Origin: Streptomyces sp. CG4
GTDB taxonomy: Bacteria; Actinomycetota; Actinomycetes; Streptomycetales; Streptomycetaceae
Reading direction: 5' to 3'
Assembly (NCBI RefSeq): GCF_041080655.1
Contig: NZ_CP163525.1
Span: 7,564,001 to 7,628,000, forward strand
Length of the DNA stretch: 64,000 bases
Positions 50,907 to 59,835 of the stretch are shown piece after piece. The stretch's first letter is position 1. Each line of letters opens with the position of its first letter. The translations under genes were made by a program, and so were the position numbers. The notes beneath the pieces are model-generated. The model did not search any database, was not told where the DNA came from, and was given only the letters and a program-made list of their open reading frames with translations.

Positions 50907-52049
50907 ATGAGTGTGGCCGGCACGAGCACCGCGCCGGGGGGACCGGAGGGACGGGACGCGAGGCGCACCTGCGTGCCCCGCTACGGCGAGCATGCGGACC
51001 TCGACCCCGACCAGCTGCCCGACGGACTCGTCGTCGCCGACGAACACGGTCGCGTCGTCTGCTTCAACGCCGCCGCCGCCCGCGTCACCGCCGTACGCGC
51101 CGCCGACGCCCTCGGGCAGCCCCTGGACAAGGCGCTGCCGCTGGAGGACCTGGAGGGGCGGCGCTGGTGGCAGCTCACCGATCCCTACGGCGGGCTCGCC
51201 ATCCGGGTGCGGCAGCCGGAGCGGAACCTGCTGCTGCCCGGCGGGCGGGAGGTGCTCGTCTCCGCCCGGTACATCCGCGCCGAACCCCTCGGGCCCGTCC
51301 AGCGCGTCGTCGTCTCCCTGCGGGACACCGAGGCCCGCCGCCGTACCGAGCGCAGTCACGCCGAGCTGATAGCGACGGTCGCCCATGAGCTGCGCTCGCC
51401 CCTCACCTCCGTGAAGGGCTTCACCGCCACGCTCCTCGCCAAGTGGGAACGCTTCACCGACGACCAGAAGCGGCTGATGCTGGAGACCGTCGACGCCGAC
51501 GCCGACCGGGTCACCCGGCTCATCGCCGAGCTCCTGGACATCTCCAGGATCGACAGCGGACGGCTGGAGGTGCGCCGGCAGCTCGTCGACATCGGCGCCG
51601 CCGTCTCCCGGCACATCCAGGCCTATGTCGCGGCCGGCCAGCCCGCCGACCGCTTCCTGCTCCGCATCGAGCAGCCGCTGCCCGCCCTGTGGGCCGACCC
51701 CGACAAGATCGACCAGGTCCTCAGCAACCTCATCGAAAATGCCGTGCGACACGGCGAGGGAACCGTCACCATGGACGTCACGCCCTGCGCATCCCCGCGC
51801 GAGGGAGAGGAAACCGGCACATCGGTCACGGTGAGCGACGAAGGGCCCGGCATCCCGGAGGAATCCATGAACCGCGTCTTCACCCGCTTCTGGCGGGGCA
51901 GCAAGCGCGGCGGCACCGGCCTCGGGCTGTACATCGTCAAGGGCATCGTCGAAGCCCACGGCGGCACGATCACGGTCGGCCGCGCCCCCGACGGCGGCGC
52001 CGAGTTCCGATTTACGTTGCCCGTGGCCGCCCCGGCGTATCTCGCCTGA
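50907..52049 (+). CDS. cytosolic PAS-domain sensor histidine kinase
   Basis: 380 aa. A PAS domain (about 35-140, PDGLVVADEHGRVVCFNAAA), a HisKA domain with phospho-acceptor His160 in TVAHELRSPLTS, and a HATPase domain (NLIENAVRHG, DEGPGIPEE, GTGLGLYIVKGIVEAHGG). No membrane segment, so it senses something inside the cell. ATG at 50907, with TAGGGT (50857-50862) as a possible -10 box. No response regulator is next to it, so the partner is elsewhere. Confidence 0.93.
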   Translation: MSVAGTSTAPGGPEGRDARRTCVPRYGEHADLDPDQLPDGLVVADEHGRVVCFNAAAARVTAVRAADALGQPLDKALPLEDLEGRRWWQLTDPYGGLAIRVRQPERNLLLPGGREVLVSARYIRAEPLGPVQRVVVSLRDTEARRRTERSHAELIATVAHELRSPLTSVKGFTATLLAKWERFTDDQKRLMLETVDADADRVTRLIAELLDISRIDSGRLEVRRQLVDIGAAVSRHIQAYVAAGQPADRFLLRIEQPLPALWADPDKIDQVLSNLIENAVRHGEGTVTMDVTPCASPREGEETGTSVTVSDEGPGIPEESMNRVFTRFWRGSKRGGTGLGLYIVKGIVEAHGGTITVGRAPDGGAEFRFTLPVAAPAYLA

Positions 52050-52204
52050 CGGCCCGCGGGCTCTTCGGCCACCTTCACCCCGTTAGACTCGGCCTTTGGC
52101 ACCTTTGTGTCCTTCGCGCGGCCCTCGCGAGTCGGTGACGGGGACCATCCGCCTGGGGGCACCTCCCAGCGTCAGCTGGGGGACAATCGGAAGCACGGGA
52201 AGAG

Positions 52205-53326
52205 ATGTCGGCACCGAATAAGTCGTACGACCCTGTAGAGGTCGAGGCGTTGAAACCGGAAGAGATCGAGCGCATGCGGGACGGGGCGCTCGCCGCCTTC
52301 GCCGCCGCGGACTCCCTCGACGCGCTCCACGAGGCCAAGGTCGCCCACACCGGCCCCGCCTCCCCGCTGGCTCTCGCCAACCGCGAGATCGGCGCCCTGC
52401 CCCCGCACGCCAAGGCCGAGGCCGGCAAGCGCGTCGGCATGGCCCGCGGCGCCGTGAACAAGGCTCTCGCCGGCCGCCAGGCCGAGCTGGAGGCCGAGCG
52501 CGACGCCCGGGTGCTCGTCGAGGAGGACGTCGACGTCACGCTGGCGTACGACCGTGTCCCGGCCGGCGCCCGCCACCCCCTGACCACGCTCTCCGAGCGG
52601 ATCGAGGACATCTTCGTGGCCATGGGCTACGAGGTCGCCGAGGGCCCGCAGGTCGAGGCCGAGTGGTTCAACTTCGACGCGCTCAACATCGGCCCGGACC
52701 ACCCGGCCCGCGGCGAGGCCGACACCTTCTTCGTGCAGGGCCGGGGCGGCGGCACCGAGTCCGGCGTCGTGCTGCGCACCCACACCTCGCCCGTGCAGAT
52801 CCGTTCGCTGCTCGACCGCGAGCTGCCGGTCTACGTGATCTGTCCCGGCCGCGTGTACCGCACCGACGAGCTGGACGCCACGCACACGCCCGTCTTCCAC
52901 CAGGTCGAGCTGCTCGCCGTGGACGAGGGCCTGACCATGGCCGACCTCAAGGGCACCCTGGACCACATGGTGCAGTCCCTGTTCGGCGAGGGCATGAAGA
53001 CCCGGCTGCGGCCGAACTTCTTCCCCTTCACCGAGCCGAGCGCCGAGATGGACATGCTCTGCTACGTCTGCAAGGGCGAGTCCGTCGGCAACCCGGACCG
53101 GCCCTGCCGCACCTGCTCCAGCGAGGGCTGGATCGAGCTGGGCGGCTGCGGCATGGTCAACCCGCGGGTGCTCACCGCCTGCGGCGTCGACCCGGAGAAG
53201 TACAGCGGCTTCGCCTTCGGGTTCGGCATCGAGCGGATGCTGATGTTCCGCCACAACGTCGAAGACATGCGAGACATGGTCGAGGGTGACGTCCGGTTCA
53301 CCCGGCCGTTCGGGATGGAGATCTGA
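52205..53326 (+). CDS. pheS: phenylalanine-tRNA ligase alpha subunit
   Basis: 373 aa catalytic subunit of the (alpha-beta)2 enzyme. It has an N-terminal coiled coil, then the class II motifs: motif 1 region GARHPLTTLSERIEDIFVAMGY, motif 2 RVYRTDELDATHTPVFHQVE, and motif 3 GFAFGFGIERMLM. The HTSPVQIRS and FFPFTEPSAEMD stretches are diagnostic for PheS. ATG at 52205 follows GGGAAGAG. The 155-base leader has a CCCAGC/GCTGGG hairpin. Its stop overlaps the pheT ATG by one base. Confidence 0.98.
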   Translation: MSAPNKSYDPVEVEALKPEEIERMRDGALAAFAAADSLDALHEAKVAHTGPASPLALANREIGALPPHAKAEAGKRVGMARGAVNKALAGRQAELEAERDARVLVEEDVDVTLAYDRVPAGARHPLTTLSERIEDIFVAMGYEVAEGPQVEAEWFNFDALNIGPDHPARGEADTFFVQGRGGGTESGVVLRTHTSPVQIRSLLDRELPVYVICPGRVYRTDELDATHTPVFHQVELLAVDEGLTMADLKGTLDHMVQSLFGEGMKTRLRPNFFPFTEPSAEMDMLCYVCKGESVGNPDRPCRTCSSEGWIELGGCGMVNPRVLTACGVDPEKYSGFAFGFGIERMLMFRHNVEDMRDMVEGDVRFTRPFGMEI

Positions 53327-55854
53327 TGCGGGTCCCGCTTTCTTGGCTGCGGGAGTACGTCGACCTGCCGGCGACGGAAACCGGCCGCGACGTCCAGGAG
53401 AAGCTCGTCTCGGCCGGCCTCGAGGTCGAGACCGTCGAGCAGCTCGGCGCCGACCTCAAGGGCCCGCTGGTCGTCGGCCAGGTGCTGACCATCGAGGAGC
53501 TGACGGAGTTCAAGAAGCCGATCCGCTTCTGCACCGTCGACGTCGGCCAGGCCAACGGCACCGGTGAGCCCCAGGAGATCGTCTGCGGCGCCCGTAACTT
53601 CGCGGTCGGCGACAAGGTCGTCGTGGTCCTGCCCGGCGCCACGCTGCCCGGCGGCTTCTCCATCGCCGCCCGCAAGACCTACGGCAAGGTCTCGCACGGC
53701 ATGATCTGCTCCAGCGACGAGCTGGGCATGGGCGACGACGGCAACCACGGCATCATCGTGCTGCCGCCGGAGACCGAGGTCGGCAAGGACGCCATCGAGC
53801 TGCTGGAGCTGGTCGACGAGGTCCTGGACATCGCCGTCACCGCCAACCGCGGCGACTGCCTGTCCATCCGCGGTGTCGCCCGCGAGACCGCCATCGCCTA
53901 CGGCCTCCCGCTGCGTGACCCGGCCCTCATCGACGTACCGGCCCCGAACGCCTACGGCTACCCGGTCCAGGTCTCCGAACCGTTCGGCTGCGACCGCTTC
54001 ACCGCCCGCACGGTCACCGGCCTGCGGCCCGAGGCCCGCTCCCCGATCTGGCTGCAGCGCCGGCTGCAGAAGGTCGGCATGCGCCCGATCTCGCTCGCCG
54101 TCGACATCACGAACTACGTGATGATGGAGCTCGGCCAGCCGCTGCACGCCTACGACCGCTCCCTGGTCCGGGGCACGATCGGCGTACGCCGGGCCGCGGA
54201 GGGCGAGAAGCTCGTCACCCTCGACGGCGTCGAGCGGGGGCTGCACGCCGAGGACCTGGTCATCACCGACGACCGCGGCCCGATCGGCCTCGCCGGCGTG
54301 ATGGGCGGCGCCAACACGGAGATCGCCGACCACGAGGTCACCGAGAACGGGGCGAACGGGACCACCGACGTGGTCATCGAGGCGGCCCACTTCGACGCCG
54401 TCGCGATCGCCCGTACGTCCCGCCGCCACAAGCTGCTCTCCGAGGCGTCCCGCCGCTTCGAGCGCGGCGTCGACCCGCAGGCCGCCGCGGCTGCCGCGCA
54501 GCGCACCGTGGACCTGCTGGTGCTCCTCGCGGGCGGTACGGCGGAGGCCGGGGTCACCGAGGTCGTCGCGCCCTCCGCGCCGCACACCATCACCGTCCCG
54601 GCCGACCACCCGGACAAGGTGGCGGGCGTGGACTACGGCCGGGAGACGGTCGTGCGCCGCCTCCAGGAGGTCGGCTGCGACGTGTACGGGCAGGACGAGC
54701 TGATCGTCACCGTCCCGTCCTGGCGGCCGGACCTCGTGGACCCGAACGACCTCGCCGAAGAGGTCATCCGCCTCGAGGGCTACGAGAACCTGCCCTCCAC
54801 GCTGCCCAAGCTCCCCTCGGGCCGCGGCCTGACCCACCGCCAGCGGCTGCACCGCAGAGTCGGCCGGGCGCTGGCCGGCGCGGGCTACGTCGAGGCGCCG
54901 AACTACCCCTTCGTCAGCGAGCAGGTCTTCGACCAGCTCGGCCTGGAGTCCGACGACCCGGCCCGCCGTGTCGTCAAGCTGGTCAACCCGCTCAGCGACG
55001 AGGAGCCCGCGCTCCGTACGACGCTGCTGCCGGGCCTGCTCGGCGCGCTGCGGCGCAACGACGGCCGGGGCAGCCATGACCTGGCGCTGTTCGAGACGGG
55101 GCTGGTGTTCCACCCGCGGCCGGAGCAGGAGCGGGCTGTCGCCACGCACCTGCCCGTCGACCGGCGTCCCACCGACGAGGAGATCGCCGTCCTGAACGCC
55201 GCGCTGCCCGAGCAGCCGCGGCACGTGGCCGTCGTCCTCACGGGCTCCCGCGAGCAGGCCGGCTGGTGGGGCCAGGGCCGTCCGGCCGGGTGGGCCGACG
55301 CGATCGACGCCGCGCGGGCCGTCGCCCGTGAGGCCGGTGCGGAGCTGCTCGTGCGCAAGGGGCAGTACGGTCCTTGGCACCCGGGCCGCTGTGCCGAGCT
55401 GGCGATCGTCGCCGACGGTACGGAGCGGGTCGTGGGCCACGCCGGAGAGCTGCACCCGCGGGTGCTGAAGGCTCTGGGGCTGCCCGAGCGCGCCTGCGCG
55501 ATGGAGCTGAACCTGGACGCCCTGGAGGCGGTGGGTGACGGCACCCCACAGGCGCCGCGGATCTCCACGTTCCCGGTCGCCACGCAGGACGTCGCCCTCG
55601 TGGTCGACCGGCCGGTGCCCTCCGGCGAGGTCGAGTCGGCGCTCCGCGAGGGCGCGGGCGAACTCCTGGAGTCCATCCGGCTCTTCGACGTCTACGAGAA
55701 CGCCGAGCAGCTGGGCGAGGGCAAGAAGTCGCTGGCGTACGCGCTCCGCTTCCGCGCGGGTGACCGGACGCTGACGGTGGACGAGGCGTCGGCGGCCCGG
55801 GATGCGGCGGTCGCCCTCGCGGGCGAGCGGACCGGGGCGGTGCTGCGCGGCTGA
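53326..55854 (+). CDS. pheT: phenylalanine-tRNA ligase beta subunit
   Basis: 842 aa. MRVPLSWLREYVDLP and an OB-type tRNA-binding domain (about 40-160) come first, then B3/B4 editing domains (ANRGDCLSIRGVARE, SRRFERGVDP), the B5 domain (DPNDLAEEVIRLEGYENLPS) and a C-terminal ferredoxin-like anticodon-binding domain (VATQDVALVVDRPVPSGEVE...RLFDVYENAEQLGEGKKSLAY). Full length for the family. ATG at 53326 is coupled to pheS. Confidence 0.98.
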   Translation: MRVPLSWLREYVDLPATETGRDVQEKLVSAGLEVETVEQLGADLKGPLVVGQVLTIEELTEFKKPIRFCTVDVGQANGTGEPQEIVCGARNFAVGDKVVVVLPGATLPGGFSIAARKTYGKVSHGMICSSDELGMGDDGNHGIIVLPPETEVGKDAIELLELVDEVLDIAVTANRGDCLSIRGVARETAIAYGLPLRDPALIDVPAPNAYGYPVQVSEPFGCDRFTARTVTGLRPEARSPIWLQRRLQKVGMRPISLAVDITNYVMMELGQPLHAYDRSLVRGTIGVRRAAEGEKLVTLDGVERGLHAEDLVITDDRGPIGLAGVMGGANTEIADHEVTENGANGTTDVVIEAAHFDAVAIARTSRRHKLLSEASRRFERGVDPQAAAAAAQRTVDLLVLLAGGTAEAGVTEVVAPSAPHTITVPADHPDKVAGVDYGRETVVRRLQEVGCDVYGQDELIVTVPSWRPDLVDPNDLAEEVIRLEGYENLPSTLPKLPSGRGLTHRQRLHRRVGRALAGAGYVEAPNYPFVSEQVFDQLGLESDDPARRVVKLVNPLSDEEPALRTTLLPGLLGALRRNDGRGSHDLALFETGLVFHPRPEQERAVATHLPVDRRPTDEEIAVLNAALPEQPRHVAVVLTGSREQAGWWGQGRPAGWADAIDAARAVAREAGAELLVRKGQYGPWHPGRCAELAIVADGTERVVGHAGELHPRVLKALGLPERACAMELNLDALEAVGDGTPQAPRISTFPVATQDVALVVDRPVPSGEVESALREGAGELLESIRLFDVYENAEQLGEGKKSLAYALRFRAGDRTLTVDEASAARDAAVALAGERTGAVLRG

Positions 55855-55876
55855 TCGCCGTCTCGTGTGGTGTTGC

Positions 55877-55907
55877 CGGCCGGCCGCGGGTCTTCCGCGG
55901 TCGGCCG
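55877..55907 (+). terminator. terminator hairpin after pheT
   Basis: A 13-bp stem, CGGCCGGCCGCGG/CCGCGGTCGGCCG (one G-U pair), with loop GTCTT, 22 bases past the pheT stop. A second hairpin (CGGACCG...CGGTCCG, 56047-56072) lies in the leader of the phosphatase gene. Confidence 0.75.
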
Positions 55908-56109
55908 TGCTCATCGACCGACCCCCGGGGGCGGGGGTCACCCCTTCGGCGAGCTGCATAAATGCGAGTTGACCGGCACGGGCTCACTCGATCGGGTGGG
56001 AACTCCTGGCGATCTGGTCTTCCCGGGCCATGGCGTCGACAGAATCGGACCGGCCTTTCGGGGTCGGTCCGTCTGCTCTGTCAGGGACTCTCCATGGGGG
56101 ACCAGAGGC

Positions 56110-57189
56110 ATGATTCGCATCAAGGCACGGGCGCCCACCACACGGGCAGTCGTACTGCCCACGCTCTGGGGAGCCGTGGCGGTCGCCTACAAGTTCGGCT
56201 GCCCGCTCGCCCAGCAGACCGGGGTCGGGGCGCGCATCGTCACCAGCGCTGTCTTCCTCGCCGTCGGCACCGGGCTCATCATCCATGTCCGCCGCGCGTT
56301 GCTGCGTGAGCTGCGCCAGGCCCGCCGGGTGGCGCGGGCCGCGCAGAGCGTCGTACTGCGGCCGCTGCCGCCGCGCCTCGACGGGCTGCATGTCGCTGCG
56401 GCCCAGCTGTCCGCCGATCGGGGCGCGTGCGTCGGCGGTGATCTGTACGAGGCGATCGCCACCGAGTACGGGGTGCGGGTGGTGATGGGCGATGTGCGCG
56501 GGCACGGTCTGGCCGCCCTCGGCACCGTGGCCGCCGTCCTCGGCAGCTTCCGCGAGGCGGTCCACGACGAGCCCGACCTCGGCAGCGTCCTGCGCCGGCT
56601 GGAGCGCGCCCTCGCCCGCCATCTGCGCGAGCGGGCCCGCGCCGAACACCCGGCGGGCGGCGGCCCGGACCCCGACCACCCGGTCGCCGAGGAGTTCGTC
56701 ACCGTCCTGCTGCTGGAGATCGGCCGCGACGGCGAGCTGCACGCCCTCAACTGCGGCCATCCATGGCCGTATCGGATCCGCGGCACGAGTGTCGAGTCGT
56801 TGACGCGCGTCGATCCTCTTCCGCCACTGGGTCCGTTTCCGCTGCCGGCCGAGCTGGAGGCGGAGTCCTGTGGCCCACTGCTCGCGGGTGACTCCCTGGT
56901 CCTCTTCACGGACGGGGTGGAGGACGCACGGGACGTTCGGGGCCGCTTCTTCTCGCTGCCCGAAGTGCTGCGAGGAGCCGTATGCGATCACCCGGTGTCT
57001 CCGCAGACCGTGCTGCGTACGGTCTTCGCAGCTCTCCTGCACCACACGGCCGGCAGCCCGAAGGACGACATAGCGCTCCTGGTCCTGCGGAACGAACGAA
57101 GCAGGGAGGGCCGCAGTTCCCCAGGGGCGCGGGACGGCGACACATGCGGCTCCGGCGCGCGGGCGCGACCAGCCACCTCACACCCGTAG
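56110..57189 (+). CDS. membrane-anchored PP2C/SpoIIE-type serine phosphatase
   Basis: 359 aa. Two membrane segments (about 14-30 and 40-58) and then a PPM phosphatase domain with the metal-binding motifs GGDLYEA, GDVRGHGLAA, LFTDGVEDARD and SPKDDIALLVL. It probably dephosphorylates an anti-sigma-factor antagonist; no such partner is nearby. ATG at 56110. The last 30 residues (after VLRNERSREG) are encoded by a dispersed intergenic repeat and are probably not functional. Confidence 0.9.
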   Translation: MIRIKARAPTTRAVVLPTLWGAVAVAYKFGCPLAQQTGVGARIVTSAVFLAVGTGLIIHVRRALLRELRQARRVARAAQSVVLRPLPPRLDGLHVAAAQLSADRGACVGGDLYEAIATEYGVRVVMGDVRGHGLAALGTVAAVLGSFREAVHDEPDLGSVLRRLERALARHLRERARAEHPAGGGPDPDHPVAEEFVTVLLLEIGRDGELHALNCGHPWPYRIRGTSVESLTRVDPLPPLGPFPLPAELEAESCGPLLAGDSLVLFTDGVEDARDVRGRFFSLPEVLRGAVCDHPVSPQTVLRTVFAALLHHTAGSPKDDIALLVLRNERSREGRSSPGARDGDTCGSGARARPATSHP

Positions 57190-57215
57190 CCGACCACACA
57201 CCGCTAGCCGCGCCC
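57118..57215 (+). repeat. dispersed Streptomyces intergenic repeat, copy 2
   Basis: CCCAGGGGCGCGGG, then ACATGCGGCTCCGGCGCG and GGGCGCGACCAGCCAC, the same words as at 14569-14660. It covers the 3' end of the phosphatase gene and its stop codon, so the repeat has provided the C-terminal codons. Confidence 0.5.
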
Positions 57216-57230
57216 CCGTAGCCGCTTCGC

Positions 57231-57276
57231 CTGGCCAAGCCACCGCTTTTCGAGGGGGAGCCGGCGGCTTGGCCAG
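57231..57276 (+). terminator. terminator after the phosphatase gene
   Basis: CTGGCCAAGCC/GGCTTGGCCAG (11 bp) with three further pairs and a 15-base loop beginning CTTTT. No T tail. Confidence 0.7.
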
Positions 57277-57355
57277 TCTCTTGCGAGGATTCCCAGTGAA
57301 CCGGGCCGGACACTCTCCGCGACAGTGTGCGTACGCTGCGGATGCGGGCACTCCG

Positions 57356-57389
57356 TTCACACCCCGTGTGAAGGCCAAGCCACTACGCT
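57356..57389 (+). promoter_or_regulatory. palindrome and -10 box upstream of the TPR regulator
   Basis: TTCACAC-CCC-GTGTGAA (57356-57372), a perfect 7+3+7 palindrome, covers the -35 region of a TACGCT -10 box (57384-57389). The regulator starts 30 bases further on. Likely an operator, perhaps for autoregulation. Confidence 0.55.
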
Positions 57390-57418
57390 GACCGCACAGG
57401 CCACCCGGGGGGCATCCC

Positions 57419-58759
57419 ATGCAGCCCAACACTCTGCTCGACGCGATCCTGGACGAGGCGGGGATCTCGCACGCCGGTCTAGCCGCCCATGTGAACCAGG
57501 CCGGCCGGAGACGGGGCCTCGCGCTGCGGTACGAACACACCGCCGTGGCACGGTGGTTGAAGGGCCAGCGGCCGCGCGGCCAGGTCCCCGACCTGATCTG
57601 TGAAGTGCTCGCCGCCCGCCTGCACCGCCCCGTCACCCTCGACGACATCGGCCTCGGCGTACCCGGCGAGCCCAGCACCCCGCACATCGGCTCGCTGAAC
57701 GGCTTCGTGGAGCGGGCCACCGCCCTGTGGCGCTCCGACGAACAGCAGCGGCCGCATGTGCTGGGAGCGCCCGCCGTCACCGGGACCCCGGCGGTCATGC
57801 CGGTGTGGGAGTGGGAGAACCCGCCCGAGGACGTCGACGTCTCGCGCGGCGGCCGGCACCGGGTCACCGCGGCCGACATCCAGATGCTGCGCGCGGCGCG
57901 GACCCACTACGAGCAGATGTACCGCAAGGCCGGCGGCATCGCGACCCGCACCCGGATCGTCGGCTTCCTCAACGCCGAGGCGGCGCCGCTGCTGCGCGGC
58001 AGCTACACCGACGCCACCGGACGCCAACTGCACCGGGCGACCGGCGGGTTGGTCGCGATCGCGGGGATCTGCGCGTACGACTCCGACGCCCACGGCCTCG
58101 CCCAGCGCTACTTCCACCAGGCGCTGAGGCTGGCAAAGGCCAGCGGGGACCGGGGACTCGGTGCGTACGTGATAGCACTGCTGGTCAACCAGTCGCTGCA
58201 CATGCGCGAGTACCGGCAGGCCGTCGCCTTCGCCGAGGCCGCGCTGCGGGCCGCAGGCAAGCACATCACCCCGGCGCTCGCCTCGGACCTGTACGCGATG
58301 CAGGCCAAGGCCTACGCCCACCTCGGCGACTCCTCGGCCGCCCTGTCCTGCATCCGGCGCGCGGAGGCGGCCGCCGAACGGATCCGGCGGGGCTACGAGC
58401 CCGACGAGACCGGCTATGTCCAGCCGGGCCTGGTCAATGTGCAGGTGGCCGAGGCGCTGCTGAGCCTCGGCGAGCTGGCCGCCGCCCGGGAGCATGCCGC
58501 GGCCGCGGTCGACAACCCCGCCCACGACCGGGGGCGGGTGCACCGGCTCGCCATGCTCAGCACGATCGAGCTGCGCCAGGGGAACGCCGACAAAGCGGTG
58601 GCCACCGCCGTGCAGATGGCCGAGCAGGCCCGCGGGATGGAGTCGCAGCGGCTGCGCGACAGACTCCGTGCGGTACGCGAGCACCTGGTGCGCTGCGGCT
58701 CGGCCGGGACCGCCGAGGCCGCCGAACTCATCGACGGGGCACTGCGCGTACCGCTGTAG
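57419..58759 (+). CDS. HTH-TPR regulator of the Streptomyces NsdA-like type
   Basis: 446 aa. An N-terminal HTH-like part (about 5-60, LLDAILDEAGISHAGLAAHVNQAG, TAVARWLKGQRP) is followed by a long helical TPR region (about 150-440: GLAQRYFHQALRLAKASGDRGLGAYV, REYRQAVAFAEAALRAAG, ALASDLYAMQAKAYAHLGDSSAALS). This layout is shared by Streptomyces developmental/antibiotic regulators such as NsdA; I cannot say which. ATG at 57419 follows GGGGGG. A palindrome overlaps its promoter. Confidence 0.8.
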   Translation: MQPNTLLDAILDEAGISHAGLAAHVNQAGRRRGLALRYEHTAVARWLKGQRPRGQVPDLICEVLAARLHRPVTLDDIGLGVPGEPSTPHIGSLNGFVERATALWRSDEQQRPHVLGAPAVTGTPAVMPVWEWENPPEDVDVSRGGRHRVTAADIQMLRAARTHYEQMYRKAGGIATRTRIVGFLNAEAAPLLRGSYTDATGRQLHRATGGLVAIAGICAYDSDAHGLAQRYFHQALRLAKASGDRGLGAYVIALLVNQSLHMREYRQAVAFAEAALRAAGKHITPALASDLYAMQAKAYAHLGDSSAALSCIRRAEAAAERIRRGYEPDETGYVQPGLVNVQVAEALLSLGELAAAREHAAAAVDNPAHDRGRVHRLAMLSTIELRQGNADKAVATAVQMAEQARGMESQRLRDRLRAVREHLVRCGSAGTAEAAELIDGALRVPL

Positions 58760-58824
58760 GCCCTCTGTAGGTGCACAGTCCCTGCTGCGATATTGCCACT
58801 TACTCGGCGGAAGGTGGCAGAACC

Positions 58825-59361
58825 GTGCAGTGGACGAAACAGAACGAACAGACTGTGTATGCAAACCGCTGGTTCAGCGTCAATCTCGCTGATGTCGAGT
58901 TGCCGGACGGCCGGCACCTCGACCACTTCCTGATCCGGCTGCGGCCCGTGGCCGTGGCCACCGTGGTCAACGACGCCAACGAGGTGCTGCTGCTGTGGCG
59001 GCACCGCTTCATCACCGACAGCTGGGGGTGGGAACTGGCCGCCGGTGTCGTGGAGGACGGCGAGGACATAGCGCGCGCGGCCGCCAGAGAGCTGGAGGAG
59101 GAGACCGGCTGGCGGCCGGGACCCCTGCACCACCTGATGAGCGTGGAGCCGTCCAACGGCCTCACCGACGCCCGGCACCACATCTACTGGTCCGACCGGG
59201 GCGAGTACATCGGGCATCCCGTGGACGACTTCGAGTCGGACCGCCGGGAATGGGTCCCCCTCAAACTCGTCCCCGACATGATCGCCCGTGGGGAGGTCCC
59301 GGCCGCCAACATGGCGGCCGCGTTACTCCTGCTGCACCACCTCAGGCTCGCCGACGGCTAG
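58825..59361 (+). CDS. Nudix hydrolase
   Basis: 178 aa. The Nudix box is complete: GVVEDGEDIARAAARELEEETGW (G-x5-E-x7-REx2EExGW). The rest resembles ADP-ribose pyrophosphatases (VLLLWRHRFITDSWGWELAAG). The substrate is probably a nucleotide sugar or ADP-ribose. GTG at 58825 follows GGAAGGTGG. It ends in CTAG, whose bases also form the stop of the convergent gene. Confidence 0.9.
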   Translation: MQWTKQNEQTVYANRWFSVNLADVELPDGRHLDHFLIRLRPVAVATVVNDANEVLLLWRHRFITDSWGWELAAGVVEDGEDIARAAARELEEETGWRPGPLHHLMSVEPSNGLTDARHHIYWSDRGEYIGHPVDDFESDRREWVPLKLVPDMIARGEVPAANMAAALLLLHHLRLADG

Positions 59362-59618
59362 TGCGGAGCCAGCGCCTGCCAGATCGTCACCACGAGCGCG
59401 CCCAGTGCTGTCAGCGCCGCGAGCGAGGGCAGCGGCCAGCGTGCGTGTTCCAGCGAGACCATGCGGGAGTTCAGCTCGTCCAGCTCCTTGGCGGTCTCCT
59501 CGGTGCGATGACTGAGCAACGCCAGCCCGCCCTCGACGCGGGCGTAGGCCACGTCGAGGCGGCGCCGTAACTCTGCGAGTTCTCCGTGGATCACGGGATG
59601 CTCCGGTTCGGCGGTCAC
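59358..59618 (-). CDS. small tail-anchored coiled-coil membrane protein
   Basis: 86 aa. A coiled-coil stretch (about 10-58, HGELAELRRRLDVAYARVEGG, TEETAKELDELNSRMVSLE) is followed by a C-terminal membrane segment (LPSLAALTALGALVVTIW). No family recognised. GTG at 59618 has AAAGGAG at good spacing; an ATG at 59645 would give 9 extra residues. It is convergent with the Nudix gene (shared CTAG stop). Confidence 0.75.
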   Translation of the reverse strand: MTAEPEHPVIHGELAELRRRLDVAYARVEGGLALLSHRTEETAKELDELNSRMVSLEHARWPLPSLAALTALGALVVTIWQALAPH

Positions 59619-59761
59619 GAGTCCACTCCTTTCGGTAGTCGGCATGGATGGTTCCGCATCCCTTGCATGCGCATGAGGAGTCAACTCGCCTGGTGGGCGC
59701 GTGGGGAGCGTGTGCGACGGGCATATGCGTGCCCGGCGCGCACACGGGGAGTGAAACAGAG

Positions 59762-59791
59762 GGGCCCGGCACCGAGTGCGGTGCCGGGCCC
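59762..59791 (-). terminator. terminator after the hydroxybutyryl-CoA dehydrogenase gene
   Basis: A 13-bp perfect stem, GGGCCCGGCACCG/CGGTGCCGGGCCC, with loop AGTG (plus) or CACT (minus). It lies 45 bases past the stop of the minus-strand dehydrogenase gene. Confidence 0.8.
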
Positions 59792-59835
59792 GTAAGCCGT
59801 AGCTCTGTGTGATCGGCCGTAGGCAGGGCGGCCGA

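Noticed and set aside
52075..52204. Possible Phe-rich leader peptide upstream of pheS (TTT, TTT, TTC codons near 52098-52115)
   Set aside because: The frame has no start codon with a ribosome site before the Phe codons and stays open far past the pheS start, so it is not a typical attenuation peptide.
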